In this document: one piece after another, positions 1-8,547 of the stretch | Numbering within the stretch: position 1 is the first letter of the stretch | Layout of the letters: every line of letters begins with the position of its first letter | Origin: Paracoccus methylovorus | GTDB taxonomy: Bacteria; Pseudomonadota; Alphaproteobacteria; Rhodobacterales; Rhodobacteraceae | Length of the DNA stretch: 64,000 nt | Reading direction: 5' to 3' | NCBI RefSeq assembly: GCF_016919705.1 | Contig: NZ_CP070369.1 | Coordinates: 124,001 to 188,000, forward strand | Position numbers and translations under genes: made by a program | Notes under the pieces: generated by a model | Told to the model about the DNA's origin: nothing | The model's database searches: none | What the model saw: only the letters and a program-made list of their open reading frames with translations

Positions 1-1
1 G

Positions 2-94
2 CTTTTGCCGCTGTTGCAGGCGCGCGGCATCGTCACGCTGGGGCAGGCACGGGCCGAGGCCCAGAACTCTTATTACGCGCGGCTGCGCTATTGA
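2..94 (+). CDS. C-terminal tail of an unknown protein (5' truncated)
   Basis: Only the last 30 codons lie in the window, ending at a TGA at 92-94. The tail ends NSYYARLRY. The codons have the strong GC third-position bias of the neighbouring genes, and the stop is followed by an AT-rich regulatory stretch, so this looks like a real gene end. The tail is too short to assign a family. Confidence 0.5.
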   Translation, partial: LLPLLQARGIVTLGQARAEAQNSYYARLRY

Positions 95-145
95 CCCGCG
101 CAGGGTGGTCAACAGCCGCGCTGCTCTTTCGCCCAGATGATTGAT

Positions 146-180
146 GGTCAAAATAGTTTGTAATAAAAACTATTTTGACC
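146..180. promoter_or_regulatory. Perfect 14-bp inverted repeat, probable MarR operator
   Basis: Arms GGTCAAAATAGTTT (146-159) and AAACTATTTTGACC (167-180) are exact reverse complements around a 7-nt centre. The site is strikingly AT-rich for this DNA and ends 13 bp before the marR start codon. A -35-like TTGATG sits at 141-146, so a dimer bound here would cover the promoter. MarR proteins typically autoregulate through such palindromes; the assignment is inferred from position. Confidence 0.75.
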
Positions 181-193
181 TACATATATTTTC

Positions 194-655
194 ATGACGA
201 CTCCTCCCAGATCTGCGCGCGTCCGTTTCGGGCGCTATTTCGTGACGCTTGCCCGCCAGTGGCGGCGCGCAGTCGAACATGCCCTTGCCTCGGCGGGGCT
301 GACCGATGCCACATGGGCCCCGCTGGTGCATCTGGCGGAAGGTGGCGACGACATCAGCCAGACCGAGCTTGCCGGGCGGCTGGCGCTGGACAGTTCGACT
401 CTGGTCAGGTTGCTGGACCTGCTGGAAGGCCGTGGTCTGGTCGAGCGCCGGCCCGACCCCGCTGATCGCCGCGCCCGCCGCATCCTGCTGACGCCCGCGG
501 GCCGGACCGAGGTTCTACGCGTGCGCCGGATGCTGGACCGGATCGAAATGGACCTGCTGGCCGATCTGGACGAAGCCACGGTCGAGGGCATGATGCACAA
601 CCTGTCCCGGATCGAGGCGCGCGTCGCCGCAAGACTGGCGGGCGAGCAGGGATGA
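194..655 (+). CDS. MarR-family transcriptional regulator
   Basis: A 153-residue winged-helix regulator. The central part (about residues 45-100) has the MarR pattern: SQTELAGRLALDSSTLVRLL as helix-turn-helix and a wing around RRPDPADRRARRILLT. These dimers usually repress a neighbouring efflux or catabolic gene and release DNA on binding an aromatic ligand. The stop codon overlaps the start of the FUSC exporter gene (ATGA at 652-655), so the two are co-transcribed and the exporter is the likely target. A perfect palindrome lies just upstream. The family call is secure; the ligand is unknown. Confidence 0.9.
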   Translation: MTTPPRSARVRFGRYFVTLARQWRRAVEHALASAGLTDATWAPLVHLAEGGDDISQTELAGRLALDSSTLVRLLDLLEGRGLVERRPDPADRRARRILLTPAGRTEVLRVRRMLDRIEMDLLADLDEATVEGMMHNLSRIEARVAARLAGEQG

Positions 656-2508
656 GCGAAGCGAGCTGGCTGCAGCGGAACGGTTTTGACAGGGCAAGGC
701 TGCTGTTTGCCACGCGCACGGCGCTGGCCTGCTGCCTTGCGGTGGTGGTCGCCTGGGCCATGGGGCTGGAACATCCGCAATGGTCGGGCATGTCGGTCTG
801 GGCCGCGTCCCAGACGTTGCGCGGGCAATTGCTTGAAAAGGGGTTCTTCCGTTTTGCGGGCACGCTGATCGGCACGGTCGTCGGCGTGTTTCTGGTGCTG
901 GGCATGCAGTTGCATCCGGCGATCATGGTGGCGGGGCTTGCATTCTGGGTCGGGCTTTGCACCTGGGCCGGCAATCTTCAGCGCGGGTTGATCGCCTATG
1001 GCACGGTGCTGGCGGGCTATTCCGCCTCGATGGTGGCGCTTTTGGATACGGCGCATCCCGATCAGGTGCTGCACTTGGGGGCCGACCGGCTGGCCACGGT
1101 GCTGACCGGCGTTCTGGTCGCGACGCTGGCCGGATATTTCTTTGCCGGGCAGGGGGATGCCGCCGATCTGCGCGCCCGTATCCGCAACCTTCTGGCCGAC
1201 CTGCTGCGCCATCTGGCCGAACCGGCCGGGGGTGGCGGTGCGCTTTTGTCGCGCATGGCGGCGCTGGAGGAAAGCCTTGATCCCCACGCGGCCGGGTCGC
1301 TGCGTTCGCGGCGCGAGGTGCGGGCCTGCCGGGCGGTGCTGCTGGCCGCCCTGCCGCTGCTGTTGCGGGCCGAAGGCGCGCCCCCTTTGCCCGCACCGCT
1401 GGCGGCGCGGCTGTCCGATGCGGCCGGGGCGCGGGATCGCGGCGATATGGCCGATGCACGGCGTATCCTTGAAAACCTGCCCTTGGACGATTGCGACGAT
1501 CCGGGTCATCTGGTGCAGGGGTTGACCGGGGCGCTGCGCGACTGGGATGCGCCCGAGGCTGCCGACGGCGCGACCTCGACGGCTCCTCTCGTTGTGCTGC
1601 ACCGCGACTGGATCGGCGCGCGCGAGGCGGCTCTGCGGGCCGGCGGGGCGATGCTGCTTTTCGGCGCGATCTGGCTGGTGACGGGTTGGAGCCTTGGTCC
1701 CTTCATGCTGCTGGGCCTGTCGGTGATGATCTCGCTATTCTCGACCTTCGAAAACCCGGCCCGGATGATGCGCTATGTCGGCGCCGGGCAGGCGCTTGGC
1801 GTGATCGCCGCGATCCTGTGCCACCGGCTGCTGTGGCCTTTGGCGCAGACGGAATTGCAACAGATCCTGATGCTGGTGCCGTTCCTCATGCTGGCGCCGA
1901 TCCTGGTGGCGCATCGCCGGACCGTGCTGGGGGCCACGGATTACAGCATGATCCTGCTGCTGATGTCGCAACCGCATCTGCCGCTGCAAGAGGGGCTGTC
2001 GGATATCCTGCTGAGGGGAGTGGCGATTCTGGCCGCGCCCTTGACGGCCTGGGTCGGCTATCGGTTGATCTATCCGGTCAGCCTGCAACGCCGGCGGGGG
2101 CATCTGGTGCAGATGATGCTGCGCGATCTGGCGGCCATTGCCCGTGATCCACAGGCGTTGGCGCGTCGCCCGGTCTGGCAGGCGCGGCTGTATCACCGCG
2201 CACTGCGGCTGGTGCGGATATCCGAGCGGCTGCCCGGTGCGCGGGACCGTGCGCTGATGCAAAGCCTGACCATCCTGACGCTGGCCCATGCTGTGATGCG
2301 CTGTCACGAGCTTGTGGCCGACCCCAACACTTCGGCCGCCACCCGTCGCGCCGCGCAACTGGTCTGCCGGCGGCTGGAGCGTATCGCCAGTAGCGGCGAC
2401 CGCACGCCCCGCAGTCTGGACAGGCTGGCGCGGCGTCTGGATGGCGTGGACGCGCAGACCTTGCGGCGGGCGGCAAGCGGGTTGCGGCAGTTGCCGCCCA
2501 TCGGCTGA
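652..2508 (+). CDS. FUSC-family inner-membrane exporter (AaeB-like)
   Basis: A 618-residue membrane protein with two blocks of transmembrane helices (about residues 20-170 and 330-470), separated and followed by cytoplasmic, arginine-rich helical regions. This is the two-half layout of the FUSC/AaeB family, which exports aromatic carboxylic acids or related toxic compounds. It is translationally coupled to the upstream MarR gene. The usual partners, a small DUF1656 protein and a HlyD-type fusion protein, are absent: the next gene is convergent. It may therefore act alone or with a fusion protein encoded elsewhere. In a region full of aromatic catabolism genes, efflux of an aromatic acid is a reasonable guess, not shown by the sequence. 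Confidence 0.8.
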   Translation: MSEASWLQRNGFDRARLLFATRTALACCLAVVVAWAMGLEHPQWSGMSVWAASQTLRGQLLEKGFFRFAGTLIGTVVGVFLVLGMQLHPAIMVAGLAFWVGLCTWAGNLQRGLIAYGTVLAGYSASMVALLDTAHPDQVLHLGADRLATVLTGVLVATLAGYFFAGQGDAADLRARIRNLLADLLRHLAEPAGGGGALLSRMAALEESLDPHAAGSLRSRREVRACRAVLLAALPLLLRAEGAPPLPAPLAARLSDAAGARDRGDMADARRILENLPLDDCDDPGHLVQGLTGALRDWDAPEAADGATSTAPLVVLHRDWIGAREAALRAGGAMLLFGAIWLVTGWSLGPFMLLGLSVMISLFSTFENPARMMRYVGAGQALGVIAAILCHRLLWPLAQTELQQILMLVPFLMLAPILVAHRRTVLGATDYSMILLLMSQPHLPLQEGLSDILLRGVAILAAPLTAWVGYRLIYPVSLQRRRGHLVQMMLRDLAAIARDPQALARRPVWQARLYHRALRLVRISERLPGARDRALMQSLTILTLAHAVMRCHELVADPNTSAATRRAAQLVCRRLERIASSGDRTPRSLDRLARRLDGVDAQTLRRAASGLRQLPPIG

Positions 2509-2560
2509 TCGGTGCTTGGCTGGGGCAGGCGGGCCCCTTGGCGCGCGCAAGACGCGGGTG

Positions 2561-4060
2561 TCAGCCGGGCTGTGCCGCCATTTCACGCACCTGCGCCAGT
2601 ACCTTGGCGTTCAGGGTCCGGGCGGTCTCTTCGCTTTCGGTTTCGGTATAAACCCGCAGTTCGGGCGCGTTGCCCGAAGGGCGCAGGTGGATGATCGCGC
2701 CACCCTCAAAGCTCATGCGCAGCCCGTCGGTCTGGTCGATCTGCCGCAGCCGGCCGACGAGCGCACCGAACTGCGCCTCGATCCGGGCGATCTGCCCGGC
2801 CTTATCGCCTTGGGTCAGCGCGATCAGGATGGCCTGCGAATCGCGGGTCGGAAAATCCTTGAGCCGGTCGCTGAAGGTCACGCGCCGCGGCAGGCCGGCG
2901 CAAAGCTCGGCCAGCGGGCGCGTTCTTGCCGCAGCCAGCACGCTGACCACCGGCAGCACCGCGTCCCGTGTCGGCAATGCCGCAAGCCGCCGCCCGTTCC
3001 GCAGGATATCGGTGCCCAGCAGAAAGCCGCCGTTCGCCTCATATCCGCAGACGGTGCCGCCGGTCTGGCTGGCCGCGTCGTTCATCGCAGCGATGACGTA
3101 GGGGGAGCCGATGCGGGTACGGATGGTGCGCGGGAACGCCCCGCTCAGCTCCAGCGCGGTATTGCTGCTGACCGGCGTGACCACGCAATCGGCGCCCAGT
3201 TCGCGGGCGCAAAGCAGGCCCAATATGTCGCCGCGCAGCCATTCGCCCCGATTGTCGGCCAAAAGCGGCCGGTCGGAATCGCCATCGGTCGAGATGATGG
3301 CGTCCAGCCGGTGCTGCGCCGCCCAGTCACGGGCCAGTGCGATATCCTCGGGGCGCAGCGCCTCGGTATCGACGGGGATGAAATGGTCCGAGCGGCCAAG
3401 CGGCAGGACCTGCGCGCCAAGCCCCCGCAGGATGCGGGCCAAGAGGTCGCGGCCGACGGCGGAATGCTGATAAAGCCCCAGCACCAGCCCTGAAAGCGCA
3501 TCATCGCCGAAGAAATCGACATAGCGGCGGACATATCCGTCCTCGATATTCACCGGATCGGGCAGGGGCGCGGCCTCGGCCAACCCGCCATCCGGGCCAA
3601 AGCGTGCGGGGTCCAGCGTCAGTGCCTGCCGGGTCATTCCGGCCTCGTCGGGCTTCAGCACCTCTGCTCCGGGGCGGTGGAACTTGATGCCGTTGCGGTC
3701 GTCGGGGATATGGCTGCCCGTGACCATCAGCGAAGGGATGCCCCGGCCAAAGGCGTAACAGGCCAGCGCCGGCGTCGGCACATGGCCGCAGAACACCGGC
3801 TGCCCGCCCGCGTCGCGGATGGCCTGTGCGCAAGCGCGCAGGACACGCGGGGTCGAGGGGCGCAGATCGCCGGCCAGCGCCACCGGGGTTTTGGGGGGAA
3901 ATTCGCCGATCTCGCGCAGATAGTGCAGGAAGCCTTGGGTATAGCCATAGACCACGCGGTCGGTCATGGCGGTGACCAGACCACGCGCGCCGCTGGTGCC
4001 AAAGGCGACGCCGCTTTCCGCGATCAGGTCTTGGACGGTGAAGGTTCCTGTCTTGGTCAT
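2561..4060 (-). CDS. Phosphomannomutase/phosphoglucomutase family protein
   Basis: A 499-residue alpha-D-phosphohexomutase. It has the N-terminal FGTSGARG motif, the phosphoserine loop TGSHIP, the metal-binding loop DGDSDR and a C-terminal phosphate-binding segment (RPSGNAPELRVY). The family moves phosphate between C1 and C6 of hexoses, feeding GDP-mannose or polysaccharide synthesis. The start at 4060 (MTKTGTF) puts FGTSGARG near residue 20 as usual; an ATG at 4096 would add 12 poorly conserved residues, and neither start has a clear ribosome site. The gene is monocistronic and convergent with the exporter. Substrate choice (mannose, glucose or both) cannot be read from the sequence. Confidence 0.85.
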   Translation of the reverse strand: MTKTGTFTVQDLIAESGVAFGTSGARGLVTAMTDRVVYGYTQGFLHYLREIGEFPPKTPVALAGDLRPSTPRVLRACAQAIRDAGGQPVFCGHVPTPALACYAFGRGIPSLMVTGSHIPDDRNGIKFHRPGAEVLKPDEAGMTRQALTLDPARFGPDGGLAEAAPLPDPVNIEDGYVRRYVDFFGDDALSGLVLGLYQHSAVGRDLLARILRGLGAQVLPLGRSDHFIPVDTEALRPEDIALARDWAAQHRLDAIISTDGDSDRPLLADNRGEWLRGDILGLLCARELGADCVVTPVSSNTALELSGAFPRTIRTRIGSPYVIAAMNDAASQTGGTVCGYEANGGFLLGTDILRNGRRLAALPTRDAVLPVVSVLAAARTRPLAELCAGLPRRVTFSDRLKDFPTRDSQAILIALTQGDKAGQIARIEAQFGALVGRLRQIDQTDGLRMSFEGGAIIHLRPSGNAPELRVYTETESEETARTLNAKVLAQVREMAAQPG

Positions 4061-4160
4061 GGTCGAAGCCCGCTGTTTGGAAAGGCGATCATGCAAGCGC
4101 GGCGGGCGGTTCGTCCAGAGCCGCCGTGGCGAATGCGGCCCAAATCCATCGGCGGGTTCG

Positions 4161-4181
4161 GCGGGCGGCAGATCCGCCCGC
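4161..4181 (-). terminator. Stem-loop after the SDR gene
   Basis: Arms GCGGGCGG (4161-4168) and CCGCCCGC (4174-4181) pair perfectly around a 5-nt loop, 13 nt after the SDR stop on the minus strand. No U-tract follows, so it may be a weak or Rho-assisted terminator at the end of the seven-gene operon. Confidence 0.4.
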
Positions 4182-4194
4182 GCCGCAGCTCTGC

Positions 4195-4956
4195 TCAGGC
4201 CGGTTCGTTCTCGCGCCGCAGCGCGGGCAGGCCGACGCCGGTGGCGTCAAATCCGCCATCCACCGCCAGCGTCTGGCCCGAAACGAAGCTGGCCTTGTCC
4301 GAACACAGGAAAACGACGGCTTCTGCGATCTCTTGCGCCTCGCCATAGCGGTTCAGCGGGATGGCATCGTAATAGGCGGCGATGATTTCGGGCGCATGCA
4401 CGGCCGCCGCCAGCTTGGTCCGGACCGGACCGGGGGCCACGCAATTGACGCGGATGCCCTGTTCGCCCAGTTCGGCGGCGAATTGCTTGGTCAGGTGGAT
4501 CACCGCCGCCTTCGACGTGCCATAGGCCACCCGCAACGTCGAGGCCCTGAGCCCCGAGATCGAGGCGATGTTGACGATGGAGCCGTGGGTCTTGGCCAGT
4601 TCGGGCGCCGCAGCCTGCGTGCACAGGAACACGCCGTCAAGGTTCGTCGCCATCACCTCGCGCCATTCCTGAAAACTGGTGCGACCCGCGCGCGAAAACA
4701 GCGCGACGCCCGCATTGTTGACCAGGGCATCCACGCGGCCAAAGGCGGCGACGGTTTCGGCCACCATGCGCTCCACCTGTTCGGGGATCGAGATGTCGGC
4801 CTCGACCGCCAGCACGTTTTCAATGCCGTCGGCTACGCGGTGCAATTCCTCGGTGTCGCGATCGACCATGGCGACGCGCCAGCCCTGTTGCAGCAGGATT
4901 TCGGTGACGGCCAGGCCGATGCCCCGGCAGCCGCCGGTGACGATGGCGGTTTTCAT
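4195..4956 (-). CDS. Short-chain dehydrogenase/reductase (SDR)
   Basis: A 253-residue classical SDR: cofactor motif TGGCRGIG near residue 7, NNAG near 80, and a catalytic Ser-Tyr-Lys triad with YGTSK. The acidic residue after the second strand (MVDRD) favours NAD. It ends with the usual DGG segment. It probably oxidises a hydroxyl, perhaps a hydroxyacyl-CoA, made in the same operon. It is the last gene of the TRAP/IclR/thiolase/ligase operon; its start overlaps the stop of the PCC-domain gene (4953-4956). Family certain, substrate unknown. Confidence 0.9.
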   Translation of the reverse strand: MKTAIVTGGCRGIGLAVTEILLQQGWRVAMVDRDTEELHRVADGIENVLAVEADISIPEQVERMVAETVAAFGRVDALVNNAGVALFSRAGRTSFQEWREVMATNLDGVFLCTQAAAPELAKTHGSIVNIASISGLRASTLRVAYGTSKAAVIHLTKQFAAELGEQGIRVNCVAPGPVRTKLAAAVHAPEIIAAYYDAIPLNRYGEAQEIAEAVVFLCSDKASFVSGQTLAVDGGFDATGVGLPALRRENEPA

Positions 4957-5780
4957 GCTGTTTCCCCTGTCGGTTCGATGATGAGTTCCAGCGTCACGCC
5001 AACGGGGTTTTCGCCCCGCGTCAGCGTGCCGCGCGCGATCCGGCCGTCTATGTCCACGACCTCGATGGGTATCCGGGCGCGACCCTGCACGAGCTCTGCG
5101 CCGTCAAAGCGCAACTCGGTGGCAAGGCAGTCCATACGATGACCTTCGGCAAAGCGGATATGGTCGATGCTGCCCACGGCATGCAGGCGCGCATCGGTGA
5201 TGCCATGGCGCCGGCCCAGCGTTTCGATGGCCGAGACCACATCTTCGCCGGGCAGGACGCGGGCGAACAAGGCAGGCCCCTCGTCGTCCCCTTGCGGGGT
5301 GAAAAGGGTAAAGGCGGTTTCCTCGTCCGGCAGGGCCTGAAACCATGCCTGAGCCGCGCCAAGGCCCGATACCGTCGCGTCCTCGGCAAGGATCGCGTCA
5401 AAGGGCAACAGATGGCCCATGGCAGTGTCCTGCCCGTCCGACCAGATGCCATGGCAATGCAGGAACGGCGCGCCGTCCTTGCTGCCCACGGTCGCGGTGG
5501 CGCTTTGGATGGTCCAGCGGCCCTTGGGTGCATGGGTTTCGGAATACCATGCCGCATGCAGCCCATCGGTCGAAAGCGCCGGCAGGACATAACGCATCGG
5601 TTCGCAGGCGACGCCGGCCAGCCAGACCACGCCGCCCTTGCAACCATGCGCAGCGAAAAGATCGCCCACCGCCTGCATGACCGTTTCACCCGCGCGCAGC
5701 GTGCCGTTGATCGGGCGCAGCGTGGTGCTGCGGGCCTGTATGCGTTCGGATGCGCGGGGGCCGGGGTGGATCATCCTCAT
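4953..5780 (-). CDS. Tandem PCC (DUF296)-domain protein
   Basis: A 275-residue soluble protein with two copies of the PCC/DUF296 fold. The first (about residues 25-150) has the metal-site-like HCHGIWSDGQDTAMGHLLP. The second (about 175-270) covers GEDVVSAIETLGRRHG through DIDGRIARGTLTRGENPVG. PCC domains occur in plant AT-hook proteins and in bacterial proteins of unknown role. ATGA overlaps on both sides (5777-5780 with the ligase, 4953-4956 with the SDR) lock it into a catabolic operon, so an enzymatic or ligand-sensing role is more likely than a nucleoid role. That is inference. Confidence 0.75.
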   Translation of the reverse strand: MRMIHPGPRASERIQARSTTLRPINGTLRAGETVMQAVGDLFAAHGCKGGVVWLAGVACEPMRYVLPALSTDGLHAAWYSETHAPKGRWTIQSATATVGSKDGAPFLHCHGIWSDGQDTAMGHLLPFDAILAEDATVSGLGAAQAWFQALPDEETAFTLFTPQGDDEGPALFARVLPGEDVVSAIETLGRRHGITDARLHAVGSIDHIRFAEGHRMDCLATELRFDGAELVQGRARIPIEVVDIDGRIARGTLTRGENPVGVTLELIIEPTGETA

Positions 5781-7381
5781 GCCGGGGTTTGCTCCAGCAG
5801 CCCGCGCGCCTCGATTTCGTCGCGGACCATCTTCTTGGTGATCTTGCCATAGGCGGACTTCGGCAGGGCATCCCAGAACAGGAACCGCTTGGGCAGTTTG
5901 TAGCGCGAGATCCTGGGTTCCAGAAACGCTGTCAGTTCCTCTTCGGTCACCGGGGCGCTGGCGACGCAGACCGCCCAGCCGACCTCGCCCCACAGCGGAT
6001 CGGGAATGCCCAGCACCGCGACCTCGGAGATGGCCGGATGGGTCAGCACCTTTTCCTCGATCTCGCGAGGATAGACGTTCGAGCCGCCCGAGATGAACAT
6101 GTCCGATTCGCGCCCGGTGATATACAGAAAGCCGGTGTCGTCCATGTGGCCAAGGTCGCCGGTGCGGAACCAGCCGTCGCGAAAGGCTTTCGCATTGGCC
6201 TGCGGGTTCTGGTAATAGCCGGCAAAGACGGCGGGTCCGATCACGCAGATCTCTCCGGTCTCTCCCGCGGGCAGTTCGCGGCCCTGATCGTCCTGGATCT
6301 GGATCTCGATCCCGGTGCGGGCATAGCCGCAGGTGCCGATGCGGACAGCGGGGCCGTCCTCGGCCTCGTGCAGATGCGCGGGCAGCACGGTGATATTGCC
6401 GGTGCATTCGCCAAGGCCGAAATATTGCACCAGCACCTTGCCCAAGGTGCGCAGCGCCTTTTGCTGATCCACCCGATACATCGGAGCGCCGGCATAGATG
6501 ACATAGCGCAGCGACGACGTGTCGGCCGTGGCCATCGCGGGATGCTCGACCAGCAGTTTCAGGATCGTCGGCACGGTGAATATGGTCGAGACCCGCCATT
6601 CCCGCACAAGGTCCCAGACCTGCGCCACGTCGAACCGCTCGGTCGGCAGCAGCACGGTTTTCACGCCGCGCGCCACCTGCGTCAGTTGGTGCACGCCCGC
6701 GCCATGCGAAAGCGGCGCCACGACCAGTGAGGCATCTTGTCCCGTCAACCCCGGCATCAGGTCGGCAAGGTGGTTCGTGACCACGAAAGCCATCTGGCCA
6801 TGGGTCAGCACCGACGCCTTGGGCCGTCCGGTCGTGCCGGAGGTAAAAAAGAACCAGCAAGGATCGTCGCGATCCACTACCGCGACCTGCGGTTTCCGGC
6901 CCATGTGCCCGGCGGTGATGTCCTGCACCGAGGGACCAAAATCGGCGGAGCCAAAGGCGATATGCGTGACGCCCGCGCAGGCTGCGGCGTGATCGGGAAA
7001 GCTGGCGTTGCACAGCATCAGCCTTGCCCCCGAGGCTTCGGTCAGCCACGCGACCTCTGCGGGGGTCTGGCGGAAATTCGCGGGCACCCAGACGCCGCCC
7101 GCGCGCCAGACCGCGAACATGGCCTGCATCATCTCCAGACAGTTCTGCGACTGGCACATCACCCGGTCGCCCTTTTCCAGCCCAAAGCGGGCCTGCAGGG
7201 CATGGGCCAGCGCATCGGTGCGCGCCTCGAACTCGGCCCATGTCCAGCGCGTCTCGCCCATGACCAGCGCGACGCCGGCCGGATCGCGGCGCGCGGCCTG
7301 CGTCAGAAACGTGGCAAGGTTCATCACCCGGGTCGAAACCGGGGTCAGGCCACCAGCAGGATCACCGATGGGTTCCGTCAT
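5777..7381 (-). CDS. AMP-dependent acyl-CoA ligase
   Basis: A 534-residue adenylate-forming enzyme. The P-loop-like motif FFFTSGTTGRPKASVLTHGQ is near residue 180, followed by YFGLGECTGNI, the hinge region GWFRTGDLGHMDDTGFLYITGR and the C-terminal catalytic lysine in SAYGKITKK. These enzymes activate carboxylic acids to acyl-CoA through an acyl-AMP. The gene overlaps the thiolase stop and the PCC start by 4 bp each. The ATG at 7381 is used for this overlap, although a later Met (MNLATF, residue 20) is where family similarity begins. The substrate is presumably the acid imported by the TRAP system of the same operon. Confidence 0.88.
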   Translation of the reverse strand: MTEPIGDPAGGLTPVSTRVMNLATFLTQAARRDPAGVALVMGETRWTWAEFEARTDALAHALQARFGLEKGDRVMCQSQNCLEMMQAMFAVWRAGGVWVPANFRQTPAEVAWLTEASGARLMLCNASFPDHAAACAGVTHIAFGSADFGPSVQDITAGHMGRKPQVAVVDRDDPCWFFFTSGTTGRPKASVLTHGQMAFVVTNHLADLMPGLTGQDASLVVAPLSHGAGVHQLTQVARGVKTVLLPTERFDVAQVWDLVREWRVSTIFTVPTILKLLVEHPAMATADTSSLRYVIYAGAPMYRVDQQKALRTLGKVLVQYFGLGECTGNITVLPAHLHEAEDGPAVRIGTCGYARTGIEIQIQDDQGRELPAGETGEICVIGPAVFAGYYQNPQANAKAFRDGWFRTGDLGHMDDTGFLYITGRESDMFISGGSNVYPREIEEKVLTHPAISEVAVLGIPDPLWGEVGWAVCVASAPVTEEELTAFLEPRISRYKLPKRFLFWDALPKSAYGKITKKMVRDEIEARGLLEQTPA

Positions 7382-8547
7382 TTCATGCGCTCCAGAATCG
7401 AGCAGTAGCTGGCGACCGCCGCGCCGCCCATGTTGAAGACACCGCCCAGCGTGGCGGCGGGCACCTGCATGGCGCCGGCATCGCCTGCCAGTTGCATGGC
7501 CACCATGACGTGCTGCGATACGCCGGTCGCGCCGATCGGATGGCCCCGCGACTTGAGCCCGCCCGAGGGGTTCACCGGCAGTGCGCCGTCAAATCGCGTC
7601 ACGCCGTCGCGGATGACGCGCCAGCCCTGTCCGCGCGGGGCAAGCCCCATGGCCTCGTATTCGATCATCTCGGCGGTGGTGAAGCAGTCATGGGTTTCCA
7701 CCAGTGACAGGTCGGTGATGGCGAGCCCGGCCTGATCCAGCGCGGCAGCCCATGCCCGATGCGGTCCTTCGAAGGCGATGGGGTCGCGCCGCGACAGCGC
7801 CAGCAGGTCGCCCGCCTGTGCACGGGCGCGAAAACGGATGGCGCGTGCAAGGCTTTCGGCCACCTCGGGTGCGGCCAGCACCAGCGCCGCCGCCCCGTCC
7901 GACACGAGCGAGCAATCGGTGCGCCGCAGCGGTCCCGCAACCCGCGGGTTCTTGTCCGAGATCGTGTTGCAGAAAGCGACGTCAAAGGGCTTTTGCATAT
8001 GCGCATAGGGGTTGCGCATGCCGTTTTCGTGGTTCTTGGCGGCGATCATCGCCAGTTCCTCGGAGCGGTCGCCGTGGCGCTGGAAGTAAGTGTCGGTGAT
8101 GCGGCCGAAGACGCCGGCAAAGCCGCCGGGGATGTCGCCCTCTTCCGGGATATAGCTGGCCGACAGCAGGATGTCGCCCACCTGATCGCCGGGTGTCGCG
8201 CTCATCTTCTCGGCCCCGACGACCAGCGCCACCTTGCCGCGCCCCGAGGCGATGAAATCCGCCGCCGCATACAGCGCGGCCGAGCCGGTGGCGCAGGCGT
8301 TTTCGGTCCGCATGAAGGGCACGCCTGCCAGTTCCGGCGTGCCCATGGCGACCAATGCGCCCTGAAAATCCTGTCGCGAGAAGCCGTTGTTATAGACGCC
8401 GACAAAGATGCCATCGACGGCATCGGCGGGCAGGCCGGCATGGTCCAGCGCGGGACGGGCCACCTCGGCCATCAGGGCCATGGTGTCGGGCGCTTCGGAC
8501 TTGCCGAATTTCGTATGCGCCCAGCCGACGATCAGCGGGTCTGTCAT
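7378..8547 (-). CDS. Thiolase family protein (SCP-x-like acetyl-CoA acetyltransferase)
   Basis: A 389-residue thiolase-fold enzyme of the non-classical SCP-x-like branch. The nucleophilic cysteine is in ENACATGSAAL (about residue 90) and the catalytic histidine in SRGHPIGATG (about 340). The classical C-terminal CxG motif is replaced by GGVFNMGGAAVASYC, typical of this branch. Such proteins cleave or form beta-keto-acyl-CoA, often with branched or ring-derived chains, and often pair with an OB-fold DUF35 partner, which is absent here. It overlaps the IclR and ligase genes by 4 bp. It is clearly distinct from the two PcaF-type thiolases of this window. Confidence 0.88.
   Translation of the reverse strand: MTDPLIVGWAHTKFGKSEAPDTMALMAEVARPALDHAGLPADAVDGIFVGVYNNGFSRQDFQGALVAMGTPELAGVPFMRTENACATGSAALYAAADFIASGRGKVALVVGAEKMSATPGDQVGDILLSASYIPEEGDIPGGFAGVFGRITDTYFQRHGDRSEELAMIAAKNHENGMRNPYAHMQKPFDVAFCNTISDKNPRVAGPLRRTDCSLVSDGAAALVLAAPEVAESLARAIRFRARAQAGDLLALSRRDPIAFEGPHRAWAAALDQAGLAITDLSLVETHDCFTTAEMIEYEAMGLAPRGQGWRVIRDGVTRFDGALPVNPSGGLKSRGHPIGATGVSQHVMVAMQLAGDAGAMQVPAATLGGVFNMGGAAVASYCSILERMK

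Noticed and set aside
235..1602. 455-codon open reading opposite marR and the FUSC gene
   Set aside because: Antisense mirror reading with low-complexity Arg/Gln/His composition, no ribosome site and no domain.
2522..2537. GGGGC/GCCCC hairpin between the FUSC and phosphohexomutase genes
   Set aside because: Only five pairs, no U-tract, and such pairings are frequent by chance in this GC-rich DNA.
5781..7241. In-frame extension of the PCC protein through the ligase gene (apparent 762-residue protein)
   Set aside because: The extension is an off-frame reading of the acyl-CoA ligase. The ATGA overlap at 5777-5780 gives the real start.
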